Positions 1-7,360 of a DNA stretch of 13,014 nt are shown here, one piece after another. Source of the stretch: an uncultured Collinsella sp. (GTDB lineage: Bacteria > Actinomycetota > Coriobacteriia > Coriobacteriales > Coriobacteriaceae); NCBI GenBank assembly GCA_900541285.1, contig UQJA01000053.1:1-13014 (forward strand), given 5' to 3'. Under the pieces are notes generated by a model that made no database searches, was not told the origin of the DNA, and worked only from the letters and a program-made list of their open reading frames with translations. Position 1 is the first letter of the stretch; every line of letters starts with the position of its first letter. A program made the translations under genes and the position numbers.

Positions 1-612
1 TTCATCACCGCACCCGACAAGATGACCTTTGACATGTGGGAGATCGACGGTGTGTCCTACAAGGCCGGTACGGCCTACCGCGTGATGAGCGATGTCACGG
101 TGGTGGCGCTGTGGAAGGACGCGGGCTCCGATAAGCCCGATCCTGCGCCCGATCCCGGCCCCAAGCCTGACCCGGATCCCGATCCTACACCCGATCCCGG
201 CCCCATCCGCCGCGGCCCCACCATGGTGGCTGTGCCCACTGCGGAGGGCCGATCCGCCACGGATTACTCCGGCGGCATCTACGGGCTGACGTTCCGCTCC
301 ACTGCGGGCATCGCCAGCTTCCTGGGGGTGCAGGTGGACGGCGTGACGCTGGATCCCTCCCGCTACATTGCGGAGGGCGACGATATCGAGATCTATCTGA
401 AGGCGGTGTACCTGCAGACGCTGCAGGCGGGCACCCATACCATCACCATCCTGTCCTCTGAGGGGAACGCCTCCATGGAATTCACCATCGGCGGTATCAG
501 CTCCTCACCCAAGACCTCCGACGCCGGTGTGCTGGGCTACGCCGCCATGGCGCTGCTGGGCCTGACGGGCAGCGCACTGTGCCTGCGCCGGAAAGAGGAC
601 GAGATCGCCTAA
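1..612 (+). CDS. C-terminal part of a sortase-anchored surface protein (5' end outside window)
   Basis: The frame is open from base 1, so the gene starts before the window; 203 residues are visible. Residues 1 to about 41 look like the end of an InlB-type B repeat (Listeria/Bacteroides repeat), with the pattern F-x-x-W-x-x-D-G followed by V-V-A-L-W. Residues about 44-69 are a proline/aspartate-rich linker, the kind that spans the cell wall. Residues about 72-165 resemble a small beta-sandwich (X2/Ig-like) domain, with a 'VDGVTLDPSRY' strand-turn and a 'YLQTLQAGTHTITI' segment. The C-terminus is a sorting signal: SPKTS (residues 169-173), a hydrophobic stretch, then the basic RRK tail from residue 196. 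It is therefore probably exported and covalently attached to peptidoglycan by a sortase. The SPKTS motif is not canonical LPxTG; such variants are common in gut Clostridia. The binding target is unknown. Confidence 0.8.
   Translation, partial: FITAPDKMTFDMWEIDGVSYKAGTAYRVMSDVTVVALWKDAGSDKPDPAPDPGPKPDPDPDPTPDPGPIRRGPTMVAVPTAEGRSATDYSGGIYGLTFRSTAGIASFLGVQVDGVTLDPSRYIAEGDDIEIYLKAVYLQTLQAGTHTITILSSEGNASMEFTIGGISSSPKTSDAGVLGYAAMALLGLTGSALCLRRKEDEIA
148..205 (+). repeat. Direct repeat encoding the Pro/Asp-rich wall-spanning linker
   Basis: A 16-bp unit, CCCGATCCCGGCCCCA, occurs exactly twice, at 148-163 and 190-205 (period 42 bp). More degenerate GATCC-type units lie between the copies. It encodes alternating Pro-Asp and Pro-Gly residues of the surface protein's linker. 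Repeats of this kind can expand or contract by slippage. Confidence 0.7.
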
Positions 613-683
613 ACGCACAGTTTCCTGCTCTGTCCACTGGGGGGAGTATCGTGGTGCAGAGCTTTGTCCCGTGGGGGAAGAAG

Positions 684-715
684 AAAGAGACGCAGCCGAA
701 GGGCTGCGTCTCTTT
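684..715 (+). terminator. Intrinsic terminator after the surface-protein gene, possibly bidirectional
   Basis: A perfect 14-bp stem (684-697 with 702-715) closes a GAAG loop. The GC-rich core GACGCAGCC/GGCTGCGTC is flanked by AAAGA on the left and TCTTT on the right, the usual A-tract/hairpin/T-tract layout. It lies 71 bp after the stop of the surface-protein gene and before the promoter of the next gene, so it should end that transcript. The pyrimidine-rich tail on the opposite strand would allow termination there too. Confidence 0.85.
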
Positions 716-726
716 GCGTCAAATGG

Positions 727-755
727 TTGAAACACGGCGGTGTATGTGGTATCAT
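727..755 (+). promoter_or_regulatory. Putative sigma-70-type promoter for the MscS-type gene
   Basis: TTGAAA (727-732) and TATCAT (750-755) are each 5/6 matches to the -35 and -10 consensus, with an ideal 17-bp spacer. The pair sits just downstream of the terminator and 35 bp before the ATG at 790. A ribosome binding site, AAGGAG (775-780), lies 9 bp before that ATG. No start-site data exist, so this is sequence evidence only. Confidence 0.6.
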
Positions 756-789
756 GGCCATAGAAAGAGGGAAAAAGGAGAGTGTTCCT

Positions 790-2889
790 ATGAAGGATCG
801 AAACAAAAAGGGCACGCCCCGCCGCGTACTGATGTACGCGCTGCTGCTGGCGGCGGCCATCGGGGCGGGCCTTGCGCTGAAGGCCTTCGACTTTGCGGAG
901 CTGGCCGCCTTGTTCACCGTGAACGGTACGGCGCTGCTGAAGCTGGCGCTGCTGGTGTTCGGCGTCCTGCTGGCGGAGAATCTGGTCGTGCTGGTACTGG
1001 GGCTCATCAGGCCCACCAGCCACCGGGCCTGCTCCGTGCTGAGTCTGACGGCCAGCCTTGTGCGGTATGTGGCGGTCATCGTCATCCTGTGCGGCGGTCT
1101 GGGCATTTTGGGCGTCAACATCGGCACCATCATCGCCAGCGTCGGCGTGTTGGCCCTGATCGTGGGCTTCAGCGCCGAGAGCCTCATCGCCGACGTGGTC
1201 ATCGGCGCGTTCATGCTGCTGGAGAACCAGTACAACGTGGGCGATATCGTGGAGGTCAACGGCTTCCGGGGTACTGTTACCAGCATCGGTATCCGCACCA
1301 CCTGCATCACCGATTCCGGCGACAACGTGAAGATCATCAACAACTCGGAGATGAAGAACATCCTCAATCGCTCCGACAACTCCTCCAAGACGGTGTGCGA
1401 CATCTCCATTCCCTACTACCCCACCGGCAAAAAGCGCCTGCAGCAGGCCCTGCGCGACGGCGACCTGGACTACGTTGTGAGCCAGGGCATCAGCCAGCAG
1501 GAACAGGGCGCCGACATTCTGGACGTCAACGTGGGCCTGCCCGAGATCGACGAGGTCAAGATCATCCAACAGGCGACCGAACAGCTCCAGGGGTCCACGC
1601 TGCTGCCGCTGCAGATCGACTCCACCGACCCCGCAGCCGTCGAGGCCGCCGTGCGCCGCTACGCCGGCAAGCCCATCATCAACTCGGTCAATGGCAAGCA
1701 GCAGATCATGGACGAGATCTTCCCGCTGGTCGCCCACTACGGCACCAACGTTGTCGGCCTTACGCTCGACGAAGGCGGCATCCCCGATTCCGCCGAGGCT
1801 CGCTTCGCCATCGCCGAGCACATCGTGGCCGAGGCCGCCCGTTACGGCATCGGACCGGACCGCATCCTCATCGACTGCCTGGTCATGACCGCCTCGACCA
1901 ATCAACGCCAGGCCGAGCAGATCCTACGCGCCATGTCCCTGTGCAAGGAGCGTCTGGGCGTCAAATGCGCGCTCGGCGTGTCGAACATCAGCTTTGGCCT
2001 GCCTGCCCGCCCGCTGCTGGGCTCGGTCTTTTTGGCTGCCGCTTTTGGCGCGGGTCTGGACGCCCCCATCATGAACCCGGGCTCCAAGCGCTTTATGGAT
2101 ACCGTCTACAGTTATCGCGTCCTGAGCGTTGAGGACGAGGGCTCGACCGGATACATCGAGCGCTACGCCGGTTGGACCGATCCGTATAAGATCGCCGCAA
2201 ACCCGGCAGCAGCTCAGGCCGCATCGAGTGATGCCGCGCCTGCCGCGGGCACCGCCGGCACTGACGGCAACGACGACCCGATTCGTCGAATGGTCGTCTC
2301 GGGCCGCAAAGGCGAGATCGCTGCCGAGACCGAGCGTCTGCTGACAGACCACGACGCTATGGACCTCATCAACAATCACTTTATCCCCGCCCTCGACGAG
2401 GTTGGCGTCCTCTTTGACCAGGGAAAGTTCTTCTTACCGCAGCTCATGGCCTCGGCCGAGGCCGCGCGCGTGGGCTTCGACACCATCAAGCGCCTGATGC
2501 CCGCCGGCGAGATCGCCGACAAGGGCAAGATCTGCGTGGCCACCGTCAAGGGCGACATCCACGACATTGGCAAGAACATCGTCAAGATGCTGCTCGATAA
2601 CTACGGCTACACCGTCTTTGACCTAGGCCGCGACGTCGATCCGCAGGAGGTACTCAAGACCGTCAAGGAGCGCGATATCAAACTCGTCGGCCTCTCGGCG
2701 CTTATGACCACCACGGTCGTCGCCATGGAGGAGACCATCAAGCTGCTCCATGCCGAGGTTCCGGGCGTCAAGATCATCGTGGGCGGCGCCGTACTCACCC
2801 CCGAATACGCCAAGCAGATCGGCGCGGACTACTACGCCAAGGATGCCGCCGAAAGCGCTCGTATCGCCGAAGAGGTCTTTGGGCAGTAA
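790..2889 (+). CDS. In-frame chimera: MscS-type channel N-terminus joined to MetH-like pterin/cobalamin modules
   Basis: The frame encodes 699 residues. I chose the ATG at 790 because it has AAGGAG 9 bp upstream and a promoter before it; in-frame codons from 664 would read through the terminator. Residues 1 to about 208 are the front of a small MscS mechanosensitive channel. There are hydrophobic segments near 12-30, 42-66 and 90-135, the last being the Gly/Ala-rich pore helix, followed by the beta-domain start 'NVGDIVEVNGFRGTV'. The last part of the channel's cytosolic domain is missing. From 'PTGKKR' (residue 211) the protein is MetH-like. It has a pterin-binding methyltransferase domain (about 211-470; DVNVGLPEIDE, 'SNISFGLP'), an Ala-rich linker (about 466-495), a cobalamin cap domain (about 498-575) and a B12-binding domain. 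The last carries D589-x-H591-x-x-G594, with H591 the cobalt-ligand position, and a GGAVLT motif. The homocysteine-binding and SAM-reactivation domains are absent. Each half is recognisable, but a functional fusion is unlikely. Confidence 0.75.
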   Translation: MKDRNKKGTPRRVLMYALLLAAAIGAGLALKAFDFAELAALFTVNGTALLKLALLVFGVLLAENLVVLVLGLIRPTSHRACSVLSLTASLVRYVAVIVILCGGLGILGVNIGTIIASVGVLALIVGFSAESLIADVVIGAFMLLENQYNVGDIVEVNGFRGTVTSIGIRTTCITDSGDNVKIINNSEMKNILNRSDNSSKTVCDISIPYYPTGKKRLQQALRDGDLDYVVSQGISQQEQGADILDVNVGLPEIDEVKIIQQATEQLQGSTLLPLQIDSTDPAAVEAAVRRYAGKPIINSVNGKQQIMDEIFPLVAHYGTNVVGLTLDEGGIPDSAEARFAIAEHIVAEAARYGIGPDRILIDCLVMTASTNQRQAEQILRAMSLCKERLGVKCALGVSNISFGLPARPLLGSVFLAAAFGAGLDAPIMNPGSKRFMDTVYSYRVLSVEDEGSTGYIERYAGWTDPYKIAANPAAAQAASSDAAPAAGTAGTDGNDDPIRRMVVSGRKGEIAAETERLLTDHDAMDLINNHFIPALDEVGVLFDQGKFFLPQLMASAEAARVGFDTIKRLMPAGEIADKGKICVATVKGDIHDIGKNIVKMLLDNYGYTVFDLGRDVDPQEVLKTVKERDIKLVGLSALMTTTVVAMEETIKLLHAEVPGVKIIVGGAVLTPEYAKQIGADYYAKDAAESARIAEEVFGQ
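1405..1430 (+). other. Junction between two unrelated coding segments (probable chimeric join)
   Basis: Upstream codons give 'VCDISIPY', as in the cytosolic beta-domain of MscS channels. Downstream codons give 'PTGKKRLQQAL'. That matches the start of the pterin-binding domain in MetH-type proteins, where the usual context is GERINPTGKKR. The switch therefore falls close to 1411-1425. No repeat, transposon end or stop codon is seen there. Codon choice also changes: leucine is almost always CTG to the left, while CTC is frequent to the right. The exact breakpoint cannot be fixed without the two parent sequences. Confidence 0.7.
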
Positions 2890-2914
2890 CACAACGGAAA
2901 CAACCGAGCACCAA

Positions 2915-2952
2915 AACGTGCCGCATGCGCCACTTGGCACGTGCGGCACGTT
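2915..2952. repeat. Inverted repeat between the MetH-like gene and the UPF0210 gene
   Basis: AACGTGCCGCA (2915-2925) and TGCGGCACGTT (2942-2952) form a perfect 11-bp inverted repeat with a 16-nt centre. It starts 25 bp after the stop at 2889 and ends 45 bp before the next start. There is no T-tract on the + strand; only four Ts follow on the - strand, so it is a weak terminator at best. It could be an operator or a leader hairpin. A TAGAAT -10-like hexamer (2952-2957) touches its right edge, but no convincing -35 is correctly spaced. Confidence 0.55.
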
Positions 2953-2997
2953 AGAATAGATAAGACTATGCTCGTTTTGGCAGATAGGAGCGCAAGG

Positions 2998-4362
2998 ATG
3001 GCGATCACGCCCGCAGAAATCGCGGAAACCCGCGGCATGGTTGAGGAGCAGAACCTCGACATCAGGACCATCACCATGGGTGTTTCGCTCATGGGTTGCG
3101 GTGACGAGAACCTCGACCGCATGTGCACGAAGATCTACGACCACGTGACGCACACGGCTGAGCATCTGGTCGAGACCGCCGAGAACCTCGAGCGCGAGTA
3201 CGGTATCCCCATCGTCAACAAGCGCGTTTCCGTCACCCCGGTGGCGCAGATCGCCGCGTGCTGCAAGGATGAGGATCTCACCCCCATCGCGCATGCCCTC
3301 GACCGCGCGGCAGAGACCCTCGGCATCGATTACCTGGGCGGCTTCTCCGCACTCGTCCAGAAGGGCATCGGCGACGCCGACCGCCGCGTCATCCAGTCCA
3401 TCCCCCAGGCGCTCGCCACCACGAGCCGCGTCTGCTCCAGCGTCAACGTCGCCAGCCTGCGCGCCGGCATCAACATGGACGCCGTGCTCATGGCCGCCCA
3501 GACCATCATCGATGCCGCTAAACTCACGGCCGACCAGGATTCCGTTGGCGCCTCCAAGTTTGTCTGCTTTGCCAACATGGTCGAGGACTCCCCGTTTATG
3601 GCGGGCGCCGTCCACGGCGGTGGCGAGGCCGACGCCGTCATCAACGTAGGCGTCTCGGGCCCCGGCGTTATGGCCGCAGCCCTGGAGACGCTGCCCGATT
3701 CCGCATCGATGATGGAAGTCGCCGAGAAGATCAAGCAGACCGCCTTTAAGATCACCCGCGCCGGCGAGCTCATGAGCCGCGAGGCCGCCCATCGCTTGGG
3801 TGTCGAGAAGGGCATTGTCGACCTGTCGCTGGCTCCCACGCCCGCCATCGGCGACTCCGTCGCACGCATCCTCGAGATCATCGGTGTTGGCACCTGCGGT
3901 GGCCCGGGCACGACCTGCGCGCTCGCCATGCTCAACGATGCCGTCAAGAAGGGCGGCGTCATGGCCAGCTCCAGCGTGGGCGGTCTCTCCGGCGCCTTTA
4001 TCCCCGTGTCCGAGGATGCCGGCATGATCGCCGCCGTCGAGGCCGGTGCGCTTTCGCTCGAGAAGCTCGAGGCTATGACCTGCGTGTGCTCCGTTGGCCT
4101 GGACATGATCGCCATCCCCGGCGACACCCCGGTCGAGACCATCGCCGGCATCATCGCCGACGAGATGGCCATCGGCGTCATCAACAACAAGACCACGGCC
4201 GTCCGCGTGATTCCTGCCATCGGCAAGGGCGTGGGCGACTGCGTCGAGTACGGTGGCTTGTTCGGCCGTGCGCCCATCATGCCGGTGAACCCCAACGCCG
4301 GCACCGTGCTTGCCCACCGCGGTGGACGCTTCCCGGCGCCGCTGAACTCGCTGAAGAACTAG
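2998..4362 (+). CDS. UPF0210 / DUF711 ('PFL family') protein
   Basis: This 454-residue protein starts at the ATG at 2998, which has AGGAG (2986-2990) 7 bp upstream; the in-frame upstream codons (from 2941) are non-coding. The length matches the UPF0210 family. The N-terminus 'MAITPAEIAETRGMVEEQNLDIRTITMGVSL' is typical in type. Gly/Cys-rich stretches follow: 'GTCGGPGTT' at about 298-306 and 'GGVMASSSVGGLSGAF' at about 319-334. The family is widespread in Firmicutes and Actinobacteria and was named for a distant resemblance to pyruvate formate-lyase. No reaction is established, so I assign none. It should be cytosolic, as no signal peptide or membrane segment is seen. In many genomes the gene sits next to a short ACT-domain gene; none is visible here. 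It converges with gyrA across a 245-bp gap. Confidence 0.85.
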   Translation: MAITPAEIAETRGMVEEQNLDIRTITMGVSLMGCGDENLDRMCTKIYDHVTHTAEHLVETAENLEREYGIPIVNKRVSVTPVAQIAACCKDEDLTPIAHALDRAAETLGIDYLGGFSALVQKGIGDADRRVIQSIPQALATTSRVCSSVNVASLRAGINMDAVLMAAQTIIDAAKLTADQDSVGASKFVCFANMVEDSPFMAGAVHGGGEADAVINVGVSGPGVMAAALETLPDSASMMEVAEKIKQTAFKITRAGELMSREAAHRLGVEKGIVDLSLAPTPAIGDSVARILEIIGVGTCGGPGTTCALAMLNDAVKKGGVMASSSVGGLSGAFIPVSEDAGMIAAVEAGALSLEKLEAMTCVCSVGLDMIAIPGDTPVETIAGIIADEMAIGVINNKTTAVRVIPAIGKGVGDCVEYGGLFGRAPIMPVNPNAGTVLAHRGGRFPAPLNSLKN

Positions 4363-4432
4363 CTGAGGGGTTCGGGCGAGGAGCCCCGGGGAGGGCAAAT
4401 ATATAAGGTCGCCTGCTCGGACAGTCCTGACT

Positions 4433-4470
4433 CGCACGGAGAGCACATTAAGTGCTCTCCGGCTCGTGCG
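4433..4470. repeat. Bulged inverted repeat in the UPF0210-gyrA convergent gap
   Basis: GGAGAGCAC (4438-4446) pairs perfectly with GTGCTCTCC (4452-4460) around an ATTAA loop. An outer stem, CGCAC (4433-4437) with GTGCG (4466-4470), is separated on one side by the bulge GGCTC. No T-tract follows on either strand, so it is not a standard intrinsic terminator. It may still help end transcription of the UPF0210 gene, or be a copy of a dispersed intergenic element. The rest of the gap (4363-4607) holds only the gyrA terminator and no credible gene. Confidence 0.5.
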
Positions 4471-4533
4471 GAACTCGCGATCGACTTCATATGCCGCCGG
4501 GCGGCCGGGGTGGACGCGGGTCCCTAGGTTTTC

Positions 4534-4567
4534 AAAAAAGCGGTCGGCGCGCAGGTGCGCCGACCGC
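4534..4567 (-). terminator. Intrinsic terminator of the gyrB-gyrA transcript
   Basis: On the - strand, GCGGTCGGCGC pairs with GCGCCGACCGC (4557-4567 with 4540-4550), a perfect 11-bp GC-rich stem with a 6-nt loop. Six Ts follow (complement of the A-run 4534-4539). It starts 41 bp beyond the gyrA stop and is a textbook rho-independent terminator in that direction. Confidence 0.9.
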
Positions 4568-4607
4568 CGATATATGGGGTCTGATGTTTTTGACCGGAGA
4601 GGACTAC

Positions 4608-7349
4608 TTACTCGTCGAGGAGATCCTCTGGCATGTCGTTGCCGTCGCCTAGGTCGACTGGAGTCTCTTCGGAAGCAGAGCCGTTTTCTGTGGCTTCGCC
4701 TTCGGGCTTTTCCTTGGCTGCCGTCATGCGGGCGACAGCGCATACGCGGTCGTTGTCGTCGACGGTCATCATCTTGACGCCCTGGGTGGCGCGGCCGGTC
4801 TGGCTGATCTCGTCGGTCTTGACGCGAATGACCGTCGCGCCCTCCGTCACGATGAACAGCTCGTGCTGCGGGCCCACCGTCTTCATGGCCGCGAGGTTAC
4901 CCTTACGCTCGGTCATCTGGATGGTGTAGACGCCCTGACCCCCACGATTCTGTTCCGGGTAGTCCGCGACCGGCGTGCGCTTGCCGTAGCCGCGCTCGGT
5001 GATGACGAACAGATCGCCGTTGCCGTTAGTGACTTCCATGCCCAGAACGCTCACACCGTCCTTCATACCGATACCGCGAACGCCGCTGGTATCGCGGCCG
5101 GTGGCGCGCACCTGCTCCTCGGAGAACATGATCGCCTTGCCCGCGGTGGTGGCCAGGATAATCTTGTCGCCCTCGCGCACGCGGCGCACGTTCAACAGCG
5201 CGTCGTCGTCGCGCAGGTTGATAGCGATCAGGCCGTCGCGACGGCTGCGGTCATATGCGCTCATCACGGTCTTCTTGACCATACCGCTCTTGGTGGCAAA
5301 CATCAGGTACTCGTCGGCCGGGAACTCGCGGCAGCTGATGACGCTCGCGATCTTCTCGCCCTCCTCGAAGGGCAGCAGGTTGACGATCGCGGTACCGCGT
5401 GCCTGGCGCGTACCTACCGGCAGCTCGTGCACCTTCAGGCGATAGACCTTGCCCTTGCTCGAGAAGAACAGCACGTACTCGTGCGTGGACGCGATGAACA
5501 TCTCATCGATGACATCGTCCTCTTTGAGGTTGACGCCCGACACGCCCTTGCCGCCGCGCTTTTGGGCGCGGTAGGCGGCAACCGGGATACGCTTAACGTA
5601 GCCGGTGTGGGTGATGGTCACGACCATATCCTCGTCGGCGATGAGGTCCTCGACATCCAGGTCCTTCTCGACCTGGCTGATCTCGGTGCGGCGCTTATCG
5701 CCGAACTTCTTGGAGATCTCGCGCATCTCCTCCTTGATGACGCCCAGGATCTTCTCCTCATGCGCCAGCAGGTCCTCGTAGTAGGCGATGGCGCGGCGCA
5801 GGCCGTCCAACTCTTCCTGAATCTTGTCGCGCTCCAGGCCGGTCAGGCGGCGCAACTTCATCTCGAGGATGGCCGTGGTCTGCTCGGGCGTAAAGCCAAA
5901 GCGCTCGATCAAGCGACTGCTGGCCTCGGAGTCGGTCTGCGAGGAGCGGATGATGCTAATGACCTCGTCGATATGGTCGAGAGCCATCAAGTAGCCCTCA
6001 AGGATATGCGCGCGGGCCTGGGCCTTCTTAAGGTCGAAGCGGGTGCGGCGGGTGACTACGTCGACCTGGTGGTCGATGTAGTGCTGCAGCATCTCGCGCA
6101 GGCTCAGGCATTTGGGAACGCCGTTGACGAGTGCCAGGTTGTTGGCGCCAAAGGTCGTCTGCAGCGAGGTGTACTTATACAGGTTGTTGAGCACGACCTG
6201 CGGAATGACGCCCTTCTTGAGCTCGATGACCAGACGGATACCCTTCTGGTTGGACTCATCGCGCATATCCGAGATGCCCTCGATGCGCTTGTCGTTGACG
6301 AGCTGGGCGATCTTCTCCTGCAGGGTGCCTTTGTTGACCATGTAGGGAATCTCGGTAAAGACCAGGCGGCTGCGACCGGTCTTGGTGGACTCCACGTGCG
6401 CCTTGGCACGCACGGTAATGGAGCCGCGGCCGGTCTCGTAACTCTGCTTAATGCCGGCGCTGCCCATGATGATGGCGCCGGTGGGGAAGTCCGGACCGGG
6501 CATGATCTGCATGAGCTCGTCGACGGTGGCGTCGGGGTTGTCGATCAGGTAGCAAGTGGCCTCGATCGCCTCGGTGAGGTTATGTGGGGCGATGTTGGTG
6601 GCCATGCCGACGGCGATGCCCTGGCTGCCGTTGACCAGCAGGTTGGGGAAGCGCGCAGGCAGCGCCACGGGCTCGGCGAGCGATTCGTCGTAGTTGGGTT
6701 GCCAGTCGACGGTATCCTTCTGCAAGTCACGCAGCAGTTCCATGGCGGGCTTTGCCAGACGGCTCTCGGTGTAACGCATGGCCGCCGCGCCGTCGCCGTC
6801 GATGTTGCCGAAGTTGCCGTGACCGTCGATGAGCGGTGTGCGCATGGAAAACCACTGCGCCAGGCGGACCATGGCCTCATAGACCGCGGAGTCGCCATGC
6901 GGGTGGTACTTACCGATAACTTCGCCGACCGTCCAGGCCGACTTCTTGTGCGGGCGGTTGGGGTAGATGCCGCTCTCGTTCATCGCGTACAGGATGCGGC
7001 GGTGCACCGGCTTTAAGCCGTCACGCACGTCCGGCAGGGCGCGCGCTGTGATAACCGACATCGAATACTCGATGAACGACTGCTTCATCTCGCGACCGAA
7101 CTCCGAAATCTGGAGCTGACCGCCGTTGATATCCTCGCCGGCCGAGGCGCCACGGTCGACTTCGCCAAAACTCTCCTCGAGCTCGCCGTCGTCATCCTCT
7201 TCCTCGTCATCATCGACATCGGGGTTATAGGCGTCCGGGTCGCCGTCCTCGCCCTGCTCAGCACGGGCAAGCAGGCGCTTCAGATCATCGGGCATACCGG
7301 CATCGCCGGCCTCGCCCGTACCCTCGTTATTGTTGATATCGTCTGCCAC
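4608..7349 (-). CDS. gyrA: DNA gyrase subunit A
   Basis: This subunit cuts and rejoins DNA in the A2B2 gyrase that introduces negative supercoils. It has 913 residues from a GTG start with GAGGAGG just upstream. The breakage-reunion domain begins near residue 87 ('EMKQSFIEYSMSVI'). The catalytic tyrosine is Y193 in 'AAAMRYTE'. The quinolone-resistance region reads HPHGDSAVYE, with S154 at E. coli position 83 and E158 at position 87, the usual susceptible-type residues in Gram-positive enzymes. The GyrA box QKRGGKG (596-602) opens the C-terminal beta-pinwheel and distinguishes GyrA from ParC. Later blades contain RGG/RxTxG-type loops. Residues 1 to about 80 are an unusual D/E-rich extension, and the last roughly 35 residues are also acidic. 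The start lies 11 bp after the gyrB stop, so the two are cotranscribed. Confidence 0.97.
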   Translation of the reverse strand: MADDINNNEGTGEAGDAGMPDDLKRLLARAEQGEDGDPDAYNPDVDDDEEEDDDGELEESFGEVDRGASAGEDINGGQLQISEFGREMKQSFIEYSMSVITARALPDVRDGLKPVHRRILYAMNESGIYPNRPHKKSAWTVGEVIGKYHPHGDSAVYEAMVRLAQWFSMRTPLIDGHGNFGNIDGDGAAAMRYTESRLAKPAMELLRDLQKDTVDWQPNYDESLAEPVALPARFPNLLVNGSQGIAVGMATNIAPHNLTEAIEATCYLIDNPDATVDELMQIMPGPDFPTGAIIMGSAGIKQSYETGRGSITVRAKAHVESTKTGRSRLVFTEIPYMVNKGTLQEKIAQLVNDKRIEGISDMRDESNQKGIRLVIELKKGVIPQVVLNNLYKYTSLQTTFGANNLALVNGVPKCLSLREMLQHYIDHQVDVVTRRTRFDLKKAQARAHILEGYLMALDHIDEVISIIRSSQTDSEASSRLIERFGFTPEQTTAILEMKLRRLTGLERDKIQEELDGLRRAIAYYEDLLAHEEKILGVIKEEMREISKKFGDKRRTEISQVEKDLDVEDLIADEDMVVTITHTGYVKRIPVAAYRAQKRGGKGVSGVNLKEDDVIDEMFIASTHEYVLFFSSKGKVYRLKVHELPVGTRQARGTAIVNLLPFEEGEKIASVISCREFPADEYLMFATKSGMVKKTVMSAYDRSRRDGLIAINLRDDDALLNVRRVREGDKIILATTAGKAIMFSEEQVRATGRDTSGVRGIGMKDGVSVLGMEVTNGNGDLFVITERGYGKRTPVADYPEQNRGGQGVYTIQMTERKGNLAAMKTVGPQHELFIVTEGATVIRVKTDEISQTGRATQGVKMMTVDDNDRVCAVARMTAAKEKPEGEATENGSASEETPVDLGDGNDMPEDLLDE

Positions 7350-7360
7350 GTTACCTCCTC

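Noticed and set aside
664..789. Upstream in-frame extension of the MscS-type gene
   Set aside because: It would run through the 684-715 terminator and the promoter and gives Arg-rich non-family sequence; the ATG at 790 has a proper ribosome binding site.
505..1905. Long open frame on the - strand (466 codons)
   Set aside because: It lies antisense to the surface-protein end and the MscS/MetH frame, spans the terminator and the junction, and its Asp/His/Gly-rich product is typical of GC-rich antisense shadows.
2623..4743. Very long - strand open frame (706 codons)
   Set aside because: It is antisense to the MetH-like module and UPF0210 gene and crosses the gyrA terminator; the product resembles no family and is a GC-driven shadow.
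4863..7016. 717-codon + strand open frame
   Set aside because: It lies entirely antisense to gyrA, with the His/Asp/Val/Leu-rich composition of a shadow frame.
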